Assembly: GCA_027579435.1 (NCBI GenBank)
Contig: JANBPK010001561.1
Span: 1-31,880, forward strand
Length of the DNA stretch: 31,880 nt
Direction: 5' to 3'
Source of the DNA: Candolleomyces eurysporus
Lineage: Eukaryota; Basidiomycota; Agaricomycetes; Agaricales; Psathyrellaceae
Shown: in pieces, positions 1 to 10,172 of the stretch
How the letters are laid out: each line of letters begins with the position of its first letter
Numbering within the stretch: position 1 is the first letter of the stretch
Made by a program: the position numbers and the translations under genes
Notes under the pieces: generated by a model
Databases searched by the model: none
What the model saw: only the letters and a program-made list of their open reading frames with translations
Told to the model about the DNA's origin: nothing

Positions 1-12
1 TGTGAGGGGTGT

Positions 13-258
13 AGAAGGTACCTGTACCTTCTGACAACACCAGGAGAGAATAATCGTCAGATTAAACCCAGAAGGCACTTGTACCTTCCGATGAAATGGG
101 GAGAACGTGGTGGAAGGTCTACGTGCCTTCTGTTCAAGTCCTGGGTCGAGGTTGGAAGGGAGTGTGACCTGCAAGGGGCATAGAAGGTACCCGTACCTTC
201 CGACAACACCAGGAGAGAATAACTGTCAGAATAAGCCCAGAAGGCACTTGTACCTCCC
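13..258. repeat. Five copies of a 20-bp near-palindrome in a 169-bp tandem duplication
   Basis: The motif AGAAGGTACCTGTACCTTCT (13-32) is an inverted repeat with 9-bp arms. Variants of it lie at 70-89, 112-131, 182-201 and 239-258. The block around 12-90 is repeated at 181-258 with an offset of 169 bp, including the shared spacer ACAACACCAGGAGAGAATAA. This is read directly from the sequence. The window may begin inside a longer array. No coding potential is visible. Function unknown; it could be a decayed tandem array or part of a non-autonomous element. Confidence 0.8.
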
Positions 259-291
259 ACACATATGGCAGTCACATACGCCCGCCCGTAC

Positions 292-760
292 TATACGCAC
301 CAGCCCACATTGCTTAAGACCGGTGTTTAACGGTCTAGCCCCAGGGGCTGCATTAAATGAGGTCCCTTTGTGATACACAGTGGCTGCCAGGGTTGTCTGG
401 TGTGTAACTGACAGATGGGCCGCCAGGATTTTCTGAGGTCGGCAGCTGCCACTCTGCCCGATTTCCCAGTAGTATCAAAGAAGTGGCCTCCAACCAGAAA
501 GGGGTGCTGTAGACCATCAGGCTGCAGAGTTTCTTTGACATACATACAGAGCAGCTGCATTGTTTTGCAATACAAAGACTGGTGGTGTAAACAAAGAGGC
601 CCCTGGTAGCCCTGAAAAAGCAGCTTGGTAGACACTCAGGCGGCCGATGTTGCGAGTATTTTGAGGGTCAAGTACATGCAGCAGCTGGTGTTTTCACCAA
701 AGCCATGGTTCATTTGACATGGCAGCGGCCAGGTGCATTCATAATGAGGGCAAATAAGCG
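292..760. repeat. Dispersed repeat, copy A (second copy at 20125-20590)
   Basis: From TATACGCACCAGCCCACATT onward this segment matches 20125-20590 in the same orientation. The first ~140 bp are nearly identical (shared block CGGTCTAGCCCCAGGGGCTG). Similarity then falls off with small indels and fades past about 760. GC-rich words of the GCGGCTGC type recur in both copies. There is no ORF of note and no terminal structure that I could define, so the class is unknown; it may be a fragment of a larger non-coding transposon. Confidence 0.75.
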
Positions 761-1140
761 GAGCAGCTGCACCCAAAAAGAAAGCAAAAAGACACAGCAG
801 CCGCTTGCACAATACGTATGAAGAGTGGAATAGACAATGTGGCTGCAGTCATGATTACCATTTGCATGACTTAGTAAACAGTGCGGCTGCTGCCTGTATG
901 ACACTTCATAGGCAATCTAAACAGTGCGGCCACAGATTGGCCAAGAGAATTATATGGTCATCTTAACAATGCGGCTGCAATGAAAACTACCAGATTGGTA
1001 GGCCATCTAGACGCTGCGGCTGCTGCATGTACAATTGAATTCATGTTGTCTAAACAATGCAGCTGCTGATTGGCAGCCAAATTGGTAGTGTGGCTGCTAG
1101 TTGCACATGCTCAACTGGTTTATATTATGTTGCTGCTGAT
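720..1140. repeat. Degenerate ~44-bp tandem repeat (minisatellite-like)
   Basis: A core resembling RTGCGGCTGC, often preceded by CTAAACA, recurs with steady spacing. Core starts are near 723, 761, 795, 837, 881, 924, 969, 1014, 1057 and 1088; the central intervals are 42-45 bp. The units between cores have diverged strongly. The array starts inside the dispersed repeat and continues beyond it. No ORF is supported. Confidence 0.6.
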
Positions 1141-1878
1141 AAGAGTACCATTCATGATAATTTTGTTGCCAAGCTTTTTAATACTTCTCAATCCCTTGTT
1201 ACACCAAGGTTTCTCATGCCGGGATTCCTCAATTCATACCATACAGTAAATTTTGATTCACTGTCTTTGCTATCGGGCTTTTGAAATACCTTGGGGGATT
1301 ATTGCCTTGGTAGATGTGTATTCTATGGTATCTAATCATACCAAATGATTTAGATCTAGCTCATAAATAAAATAATCCACCGATGTTCTCTCAACCACCA
1401 ATGTTTCACAACCCTCACTATTGCCAAGGCATGTTGGTTCCATGTATCATGCCAATTGTTTGTAGCTTTATAATGGCTTACCAATGTTTTACCTCCAGCG
1501 GTGTTCTACACACATGGTAATTTGGTTCAAATAAGCCACCAATGTTCTACAATCAGATATCACCACCAGTGTTCTACACCTATTGCCTGTGTAGTTTTGT
1601 TCAAATAAGGCACCAATGTTCTACAATCCTCTTGTCAAGGCATGTTAATTCCATGTATCACTGTGGCTCTATTATGGTCTATCCATGTCATACCTGCCAC
1701 CTGCTTTTGACACTATCACTGAGGCATGCCAACTCTTGAATATTCCGCTCATCCATGATCAACTGCCATGCACCTACCAGCCACCGGTGTCTTACCATTC
1801 ATCATTGCTGCACTTTCCTGAATGCAAGAATATCGACCGATTCCATAGCCAAAAGAAAAGAAAATTGCAAAATTTAGA
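1141..1878. repeat. AT-rich degenerate repeats, no gene
   Basis: No coding region is supported here. Between about 1380 and 1800 the word CACCAATGTTCTACA and close variants recur (near 1397, 1535, 1570, 1610). A longer block, CAAGGCATGTTNNTTCCATG, appears near 1427 and 1637. These look like remnants of an old local duplication. Confidence 0.4.
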
Positions 1879-1925
1879 TAGTGTTCAACACGGGTTACTG
1901 GCGGGTAAACTTACCCCAACCCGTA
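1879..1925 (-). repeat. Candidate terminal end of the hAT element
   Basis: TAGTGTTCAACACGGGTTAC lies about 180 bp beyond the 3' end of the hAT transposase reading frame. A CAGTG/TAGTG-like start followed by GGGTTA..GGGTA is the kind of terminal sequence seen in hAT elements (family knowledge). The partner end is not in the window, so neither the inverted repeat nor the 8-bp target duplication can be confirmed. Confidence 0.35.
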
Positions 1926-2057
1926 CCTGTACCTGCCAGTTCCCCGTACCTGTGAGGCGGGTATGGGTAAGTGCAGGTAAATTATATTTACCCATGGGTA
2001 TATCAGCGGATTTTTACAAAAATGAGAGAACGGGCATTTTTATTCAAGTATAAGTAG

Positions 2058-3945
2058 CTAGAGGTCACTAAACAATAGGATAATCATTAACAGGGATTTT
2101 GTCACCATCTCCAACGTCCGGTAACCTAGATGCTTTGATAAATCGGAATTCTTGACAAGGTTTTGTTTTGTCCATGCACCAAGGCACATGAGTGTGCGTG
2201 TTGATTGACCTGAAAGGCGGTTTTGGATGTGTGAAATAATAAGCCGGCCTTGGCTGAAGACACATTCCACAGCGACCAACATAGCTATAACACCATAAGT
2301 GTCAAACTGTAGTGATTGTAATCAAAACTCACCTGGAATAGTCAAGTAGTCCCGTGCCATCCTCCACAAACGAGGATATGATCCCCAATTTTTGTGCCAC
2401 CAAGCAAGAGGATCCTTGATATCCTTCACAACCTTTGGGGCCAGGTAGTGATCAAGTTCCAAGAGTAATTCTTCATCTTTGCTGCTGGAATCACTTGAAG
2501 ATGACACCACTGCAGCACTCATGTCATCATTACTGGACAAGGATGCATGCTTATGTGAATGATAGGCATCAGGTCAAGCGTAGTAGTTAATATATTGGAA
2601 AATGTACCTTTGTTGGCCTGCAAAGATTTGTGAGATGAGAGGAACTAGCTTGAAGCTTGAAGTCAGCGTAAACACACTTGAACTCCTTGCGTACAATCTC
2701 TTCAGCGGTCTGTATCCAAGTTGATGACCAACCCGCCTTCTTGAAATAACGGAGCTTGTACGATGGATGTAGTACTAACACAAAGTGTCAATTAATCTTG
2801 TCATTTGTCATTGTAGCAGAAAAAGAACTCACCAACAGCAATTTGGTACACCTCCAATTCATCTGTAAGTGAATAGTATTTATTGAGTAAGTCCACCCCG
2901 AGAGCTAGGGCACTGCAGAGTGACACATTGAGTTTCTCGTCCTTGATTGACTTGGTTAGTTCATCATGCATATGATCCATTGCTGGAATCACATCGGGGA
3001 GGTTTGTTGTCTCACTAAAGAATTTCAGGGTTGTTGCTTTGAATACCTATACGGTGTACAAAGTCAGTGCTCAAATAAAGGTAAACATCTCACAGAATCA
3101 ACAAACCTTGAGTGTATTGCATAACTGTTTCACTATCTCCCACTCCTCGTCTGTCAACTCAAACTTTCGAAGCTCAAGATCACGTCGTGAAGTCAGGTGG
3201 TCAATGGCTGGGTGGTAAGTGTACGAGAACTTTACCATATTGTACAATGAATTCCAACAAGTTGTGACATCTCGTGGCATCATTCTGAATTTTATTTTCT
3301 TACGCTCTTCAGGCTCCTCGTTTGCCACCTCTTGAATTGCTGTCTTCCAGTGTGGAAGGACAATGGTTGGTGAATTCTTGATTGCATATGCGATCTTCCA
3401 GAGCTAGGACAACAGAAGACAGGCAAGCAACTCCATCATAGATCTGTCAAGTTGGACATCGCTTACCTTGGTTAGCATGAGCCACACGGGTCTTGAACTG
3501 GCTGCCATCTCAGCAGCTTTCCCACCCAAGGCTGCTTAGAACCGCTCAACCTTGTCTTCCCCAATCTCTTCTCCTTCACTCTCGTCATCACCATTGCCAT
3601 CGTTCATTTCCTTTTCCTGTTCAATGCCATCTGCAATCCTGCCCAAATCCAGCAAATCTGGCTCACTTTGACTACTTGCCACACTCTCTTCATCACCTCT
3701 GACCTCAGTCTCATCTCCATTGCTTGTCTTGCTTTTCTTCACCCCCCTGCTTGCCTCCTCACTTGTTTTGGTCTTCCTCCTTGAATCAAATTGCTGCAGG
3801 ATGATTTTCACCACTAGATTGACAACATGGGCAAGGCAGCGCACTCTGTTGGCAGCACCGGGATAGCTGAGTATCAGCTTCCCAACCTCGTCAATCATAG
3901 TGTTGTTAGCACTCGCATTGTCACACGTTGATACGACTGCATCAG
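2058..3945 (-). pseudogene. hAT-family transposase, spliced, N-terminally truncated and broken
   Basis: A hAT DDE-type transposase is read on the minus strand across several short exons. About 3900-3480 gives CDNASANNTMIDEVG followed by an acidic Lys/Ser-rich linker. About 3402-3113 gives PRDVTTCWNSLYNM, the region usually reading TRWNS. About 3045-2830 is helical. About 2777-2625 gives HPSYKLRYFKKAGW. About 2540-2338 gives the Asp/Ser-rich stretch and MARDYLTIPG. About 2282-2058 gives the hATC dimerisation motif VECVFSQGRLIISHIQNRLS. Introns with GT..AG ends separate these blocks. One in-frame TAA near 3540, and the absence of the BED zinc finger and N-terminal catalytic part, show it is inactive. 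It stops where the next element begins near 3930. Confidence 0.85.
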
Positions 3946-5715
3946 TTTTAGCAAAATAAGTTCACTTTTCGCAATAATAAACTACAAATTTGACGCGGTC
4001 TGAGTCTCTAAGTACAAAAACAACTACGCTATCGATAAGGTTCATGCGGCTTGAGAAGGAAAAGAGTTAGTACTACGGCTCTAGGGACACGAGAGTTGAA
4101 GCTACTTGAGGCTGTTGTGAGAGAGAGTTCGGTGTAAGAGGAAAAGTGATAGGTGATGAAAGGAGGGCTCAAGACAGCGATGGTCTGATACCTGATCGCT
4201 CAAGGTGCGAGGGGGAGAAATGAGTGTATTTGGGATAATTATAAGTGTAGACGAGATTGATGACGACGAGAGGCGAGACAAAATATATCGAAAAGAATGC
4301 GAACGCAAAATGACTGCTCGAGTCCGAATCGATGGAAGGGGAAAGGTAAGATGATGGTGGAGAAGGTAAGATGTCCTCTAAAATCCATCTCCAGGGTATA
4401 TAAGATGGTCCGGTTTGTGTGTACACGCTTGGTGTACAAACAAAGTGCAAGTCCAGTCGGACCTTGCCTAACAACCGCAATATCCTACGAATATTTGAGA
4501 ACGGTCTGTGGAAATAAAACAGTCCGTAAAAGGTGCGAAAGGGTCCTGAACGAGCGATGGAGTCAACTAAGCGAACCGAGAGACAATAGGGCGAGTGAAC
4601 CGTTTCTCCGCTCAGAGTCGGGTCACTCCCCACACTGTCAACTTGAAACCGCCCCAGTTGTATTATACCCTGACTGGAGAAGTTACTCTAGTTGACGCCG
4701 TGCTAAAAGTCAGGCGGCTCAACTGAAGCGGCGTCAGAAAGTCATATACCTTTACAACACAACTGTCAGGACTCTCAGGGGGCACTACCAGAGAAGTTCA
4801 GAAATCAGGTGGCTTCATATTAATCGAGTACAAGTGCTGGAGCGGCTTGAGGAAACCTTCAAAACAACAAAGTCCATGGCTAGTGGTGCGGCTGGGTGGC
4901 TGTGATAAACTCCGACGCAATGCGAGGAACTGAAGCGGCTCGAGTCCTGAGTCAAAGGGATGACCAGACCAACCGTTGGTATTGGGGAAAAAGGTGCAGC
5001 TGACTCCACATGGGGCGACCATACCTATCCAAGCGGCTTGAGGATGGCAACGGGGGTAGGGGACGTGGAGCAAGGATGCCCGTCCACCCTCGATCATCAG
5101 TCGGCATCTCACACGGCTTCACCAGAAAGGAAATGGTGATCTAGATTTGGCATTCAGAGGCATGCCTGACTCGCGCAGCTACAATCTTGGTGTGGCCTCT
5201 ACCAATACCCGGTTCTATTTTCTCTTTATCTTTTGCTTGGACTCTTATTATTGGCTATGAGCTTGTCTATCATGTGTGTCATTTATCTATTTTTATGCGG
5301 CTTGAAGTAGTATATATACATGCTAACCACTGACTCGAGTGGCATCATCATATCATTGTTGTTTTATCTTTACTTGCATTTATCAACAAATCTATTGAGC
5401 TTTTCTGCTTATATTTCACACGGTGTGAACTATCAGTTGTATTGGAAACCTAGGAACTTAAGCAGTCATAAGGAGTGACTACTAAAGAATAGGAACCTTA
5501 CTAGCAGTACACTAGGGTACTTCTAGTTCTGTGGAGTGTATCAAAGAGAGAACTTGAGAACTTAGTATTCTTAATTCACTCAATAACCCCCACAAACTTG
5601 CACTTTGACTTCGTGCGGCCTGACTCTCACACCACATGACTATACACCGCTCACAGATAGGTTGTGGTTGGTGTTTTGTGTCTGTGTTCTGAGCTCGGCA
5701 GCACCGATCTCATCA
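3929..5715 (+). mobile_element. Probable 5' LTR (start uncertain) of the first Gypsy element
   Basis: The right edge is well supported: the sequence ends CTCATCA at 5715, two bases before a primer-binding site. The left edge is inferred. hAT coding is lost near 3929, where TGATACGACTGCATCA begins, giving TGAT..ATCA ends like those of the TRIM at 18754. A length of ~1.8 kb is long but possible. A TATA box lies at 4397-4404. A word GCGGCTTGA or close variant is scattered through the interval. An ORF-like stretch on the minus strand (4169-4633) has no recognisable motif. No second LTR is present, so the boundary cannot be proven. Confidence 0.4.
4397..4404 (+). promoter_or_regulatory. TATA box inside the putative LTR
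   Basis: TATATAAG in GC-richer surroundings (GGGTATATAAGATGG), on the same strand as the downstream gag. It fits an LTR promoter, but transcription is not shown. Confidence 0.4.
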
Positions 5716-5717
5716 TT

Positions 5718-5734
5718 TGGAGCCCACTGCAAGG
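5718..5734 (+). promoter_or_regulatory. Primer-binding site of Gypsy element 1
   Basis: TGGAGCCCACTGCAAGG begins two bases after the LTR end ...CATCA. TGG is the usual complement of a tRNA CCA tail. It matches the TRIM primer site at 18964 (TGGAGCCCACCGCGAGG) at 15 of 17 bases, and the following GGG is also shared. The implied primer tRNA would end ...GGGCTCCA with discriminator U. I cannot name the tRNA with confidence; tRNA-Cys often has U73. Confidence 0.7.
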
Positions 5735-6161
5735 GGAGTGAATATTTGGTTTTTATCTCTCTTTAGGAAGTGAGGGTTTCTGGTTCGCAAAAGAGCGAAC
5801 AGAATTCGAACTCGTACAAGACATCTTATTTCGCGAGACCAGGCTCAACACCAGAAGACTATCTGGCTGAGGAAGTATCTCACAGAATAGAGGAAACTCG
5901 TCAGACAACTGAACGAGCACAGTGTGTTGGAAGGAACACTCACAACTCAAGGGACGCAGGAACAGTAGTTGTCAATAGTTATTTGCCAACTCGATGCCCC
6001 ACTACACGAAGAACTGTTAGGAGACAGACTTCGGACTCAGACTTAGGAGAATCGAACTTTCATCCTGCTCAAGAAGAACAAATTGAAGAGGCTAGTGACT
6101 AAACTCTTCGATTCTCAAAGGCGAAGAAAGTACTTTAGACTTAACTAGCTTTCTTAATCAA
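5735..6161 (+). other. Leader of Gypsy element 1, no convincing gene
   Basis: The untranslated leader between the PBS and the gag start. An open stretch at 5770-6102 (about 110 codons, Ser/Thr/Arg-rich) has no ATG at its start and no family resemblance. CTCTCTTTAG at 5757-5766 resembles a splice acceptor. I treat this as leader, not as a protein gene. Confidence 0.4.
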
Positions 6162-7642
6162 ATGGCTAGAGGAGCAAGCGGAGGAGCGCAAGGGAGTCGT
6201 GCTGGCAGTGAGGTGGAGGGACCCACTGCGTCTAGGAGGCCAGTTAAGAGCATGCCTGCGGCGTACAGTGGCAAGCACCCTAACTACGATTCCAAGGATC
6301 CATCTACGGCGACGAGGTTCTTTGATGGAGTAGCGCTCGCTGCAGAGACGGCAGGGCTCAAGGGGCATGACAAGGAAATCGTCAAGAATGCTCTGAGTTA
6401 CTTGGACTCTCAGACCGCTCGAAAATGGGGACTGTTGAAAGGAGGGCATGATCCATACGACTTCGAGCTTTGGAGGAAGTCGGTCATGCAAATTTTGCCC
6501 AAGTCATCGAGGTATGATCTTGGATCTATGGCTCGCTTGGAGGATATTTGTCGCGATGCCAAGAAGCGTCCTATTGGAAGGGATGAGAAAGCGGCCTACT
6601 ACAAGTTTGCTTTAGGTTTCAAGGCTGAAGGCGATCCACTGCTCGAGTCTGGCATAATTGCCAACAGGGATTTGGTGGTTAAGTTCTTAGGTGGCTTGAA
6701 GCCTAGCTTCAGAGACGCCTTGAACGAACATTTTTCTTGGCAAGGACCTCCTGAGGGTGCTGAAGAGGCACCACGTGATGAAGAGGATCCTTATACGTTG
6801 AATGTTGTTATATCCATGGCGACCGCTATGGTAGACATAGCAGCGGTTGGACCTTTTGGGGCCGTCGCTAGTGCGGAAGAGGACGTGGCTTGACTGACAG
6901 GAAAGACCCGGATGGTCTCAAGGACCTGAAAGTCAAACAAGAGTCTATGACAGAGGACATGGCAAGAGTCTTCACAACACTCGACCAAGTTGCCAAGTTG
7001 GTCTCTAAACTGACGACACCGTTCGACACCTTCTCTACTACCATTAAGGCAATGTCAAATGGTGCTTCGGTGGGAACACCTAGTAGGTATCCACCTCCAG
7101 CGGCAGGACAGTGGCCGGGAATGTATCCTTGACCAGCGGGAGCAACCTTCAATTGCTGGTATTGTGGGCAACCAACCCATACCATTTCCCAGTGTCCCCA
7201 AGTTAGGATTGATATCGAGAAAGGGCGTATTACTCAGCGAGGTAGTACTATCTACTGCAAAGGAACCATGATGATTAGGGAGTCACCAGACAACGCTACC
7301 ATGAAAGAAAGGGTAGACAAGGCTTGGAAGGCGCCCACACAGGCCGACCTCAACTTGCTCGAGGAATATCCCGCAACAGAGGAAGAGGCCTTTGAGGTAC
7401 TCTACCAGCATCAGGAAGAGCAGGTGGCTCATTTGGTTTTGAATCAGTCTCTAGACCAGATGAGAAGGGACCAGCAATCCTTCCTCAACAAACTTGTGAG
7501 TCAACTCAAGCCGGCTCAACAGGGAGCGGCTCCAGTTGCTGAGGCACAGAGAGAACCCACAATGCGAGAAGTCTTTGAACAGTTGGTAGGACTGTCCAAG
7601 CAGCTCGAGACCATGGAGCAAAACCAACTCCAGACTCGTTGA
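6162..7642 (+). pseudogene. Gag of Gypsy element 1 (frameshifted)
   Basis: The structural capsid/nucleocapsid protein of a Ty3/Gypsy retrotransposon. It starts at ATG 6162 (MARGASGGAQGS), runs about 240 codons, then needs a frame change near 6885 to continue (DRKDPDGLKDLKV). A TGA at 7130-7132 interrupts it just before the zinc knuckle CWYCGQPTHTISQC (CX2CX4HX4C, from 7155). The C-terminal part (7268-7642) is Gln/Glu-rich and predicted helical. It ends CGT TGA, and the pol frame, read -1 relative to gag, overlaps there, as in programmed gag-pol frameshifting. The frameshift and internal stop make it inactive. The zinc knuckle makes the identification secure; the capsid part is assigned by position and composition. 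Confidence 0.8.
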
Positions 7643-10172
7643 GCGGTGGCAGCCAACCAGGAGGATTTTTGAGAGGCCTGGCGAAGGAAAGAACCCCGGC
7701 CTCCTCGAAGCGCGTTGACAAGGAACCGGGTAACTCTCTGGAGGGCCAGACAAGCAAGGTCAACGACATTCAGAAAATACAAAATCCCAAAAATACATTA
7801 GGACCTGGTGGTTTGGAAATTGTGGAACCCGTGCGGCGTCCTTTGCCATATGTGGAGGTTCCCGCACTTAGGACAAAGCCGATCTCTGGCGGCAAGGCGC
7901 TGGCGCCTGAACAGATGCCTGTGGCCAAAGGTACTCTAGACCTCAAGAAGGCTCTGAAAGACTTGGTGATTAGCATTATTAGGGAGATCTTCTCTCTGCC
8001 TCATCCGGTTAGGTTTGCCGACCTTCTGAAGATGTCGCCTCTAGCTAAACAAGTGGCTTCAGAAATGCTTAGACAAAATAGGATTCTTAGGACCAAGGAA
8101 GGCTTGGTCACCAACGTACAGGAAGCATGCTATGAGGACTTAATGGAGGTGAATAGCCAGTTGGGACTGGATCCCGGAACTCTGCTTGACGACATAGAGA
8201 GTATCTATTCTCAGATGGCTGAGAAAAGTTCAAGCGGCTCTGCAAGACCTCCCACTCGCGCCGCTTCAGTAGAAGAAGTATCTGAAGAGGCGGCTCGAAG
8301 TGAGCAAGAAGTCATAGAGGTGTTGCTGCAAGACCTACCTATGCCGGACTTTTATTCTTTGGACGGCGTAGGAGAAGTTCCTCGAGGGGGGATCATCATC
8401 CTGGGCCCGGTGGAGGCCTTCCTACTAGAAAATGGGGGCACTCGAGTTAGAGGAACTGTGACCGCTTCAGAATCTGAGAAGATTCGTGTGTTCTATCTGA
8501 CCGTAAACAATGCGCAGTGTGAAGAATGCATCTTCGACGAAGGGTCGCAAGTCTGTTCAGCAAGTGAGGCCGCAGCACAAGCTCTGGGAATCACTTGGGA
8601 TCCCGACTTGACTATAGGGCTGCAATCCTTGAACTGCACGACAGCCCATACCTTGGGTTTGGCACATAATGTGCCCATCAATTGTGGCAACGATGTAATT
8701 GCCTATGTGCAGTTGCATATTGTCCGGGACGCGGCTTACAAGCTGCTCTTGGGGCAACCCTTCCTCTCTGTAATGAGTGCCCAGTCCAACAATCATCCAG
8801 ACGGGACTCACACTATCACCTTGAACAGTTTGAGTAGGATTGTAGTTCCCTCCGTCCCGAGAGGAGAAATTCCTGAGCAGTACAGGGAGGAATTGCAGAC
8901 TTCTTTTCGAGCCTCGAGGATTTGAACCAGTTTCAAGGAGAGGAAATAGCGGCAATTGTGGAAATGTCTGAGGATGGAATTCCAAGGATTGTATCAACCG
9001 CTCAGCCACAGGATGGGAAGGCTTTCACATCAGAAGAAAAGAAAATCATATACTTACAACAGGCCTTAGGAGAACCTGATATTGACCAGAGGGATAGGGA
9101 AACCTTTGAGCTTTATCTGAGTTCTATTTCAGAGGAATCAGGGATTTATCCACAGGAACAACCTTTGGGAAATCCGAAGGCTCAGGAGGCGAAAATAAAG
9201 GGAGTGTCGACTGGCAAGAAGTACAAACCGGTTGACAAGAAAGTCAGACCTGTGTATGGTACTCTTCCGGAAGAATTTTGCATAGTGCGGAATATTACCG
9301 GTGACCCTCTAGAAGGGATGCCAACACTATCTCCGACGCCGCCTGAGTTTTCACCTAAGGAACGGTACACTCAGGAAAGGATGGAAGGGTTTGACAAGGT
9401 GCACCAAGACTTCTGGTGGCCTGAGGAATGAAAGCTCATGCACCATCTTATGACTGAGCAGAACGAGGCATTTGCTTGGACCGAAACGGAGAGAGGAAAA
9501 CTTAGGGAAGATTTCTTCAAGCCAGTGCAAATCGCCACTGTTCCTCACACACCCTGGGTTCAAGGGAACCGACCCATCGCGCCGTTTCTATTCGAGCCGG
9601 TCTGTGAACAGATTAGGAGCAAGATAGAGGCGGGAGTGTACGAACCTTCAAGTTCTTTGTATCACAGCAGGTGGTTCTGCGTACTGAAGAAAGACGGGAA
9701 AAGTCTACGAATCGTACATAGTCTCGAGCCGCTCAATGCGGTTACGATTGCGCATTCTGGACTACCTCCCAACACTGAGGAATTGGCGAGCCACTTTGCA
9801 GGACGCTCATGCGGCACGACAATGGACTTATATGTAGGCTATGATGAACGGGTACTGGACAAATGATCTTGAGATTTGACAACTTTCCATACGCCGTTTG
9901 GTGCTATGCGACTTGTCACCTTACCTATGGGGTGGACCAATTCAGTCCCCATCTTCCATGAGGATATCACCGCTATTCTACAACCTGAAATTCCGCACAT
10001 TACAGAGCCTTTCATCAACGATGTCCCTGTTAAAGGACCTCTGACATGGTATGAGTTACCTGGTGGGGGATATGAGACTATACCTGAAAATCCAGGCATA
10101 CGACGGTTTGTATGGGAGCACATTCAGGATGTCAACAGGGCCATCCAACGGATGAAGTACTGTGGAGGCAGG
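7639..10172 (+). pseudogene. Pol of Gypsy element 1: protease and partial reverse transcriptase
   Basis: A polyprotein with a linker, then an aspartic protease region around 8490-8800 (CIFDEGSQV; the family pattern with D-E-G-S in place of D-T-G; then LLGQPFLSV). Next comes the RT of an Agaricomycete Gypsy clade: GVYEPSSSLYHSRWFCV, FHTPFGAMRLVTLPMGWTNS, FINDVPVKGP and IQRMKYCGG. The frame changes near 8910. In-frame TGA codons occur at 9429, 9864 and 9870; at 9429 and 9870 the family normally has Arg. The catalytic Asp pair appears as N-D (AAC at 10017). The frame ends abruptly after KYCGG at about 10170, so the RT connection, RNase H and integrase are missing. Clearly dead. Confidence 0.85.

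Noticed and set aside
57..275. Open frames over the palindrome array
   Set aside because: They arise from tandem repeats; no motif, no splice logic, both strands open by chance.
1..300. CRISPR-like array
   Set aside because: Repeats are imperfect, spacing is irregular, and the gene content is eukaryotic.
4169..4633. A 154-codon frame on the minus strand
   Set aside because: No domain, low-complexity hydrophobic/Ser composition, lies antisense within a probable LTR.
4764..5715. LTR starting at TGTCAGGACTCTCAGG (4764)
   Set aside because: A plausible TG start, but GCGGCTTGA-type words, the TATA box and the point of hAT loss all lie further left; kept only as an alternative boundary.
5770..6102. 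A 110-codon frame before gag
   Set aside because: No ATG at its start, no resemblance to a known protein; better read as leader.
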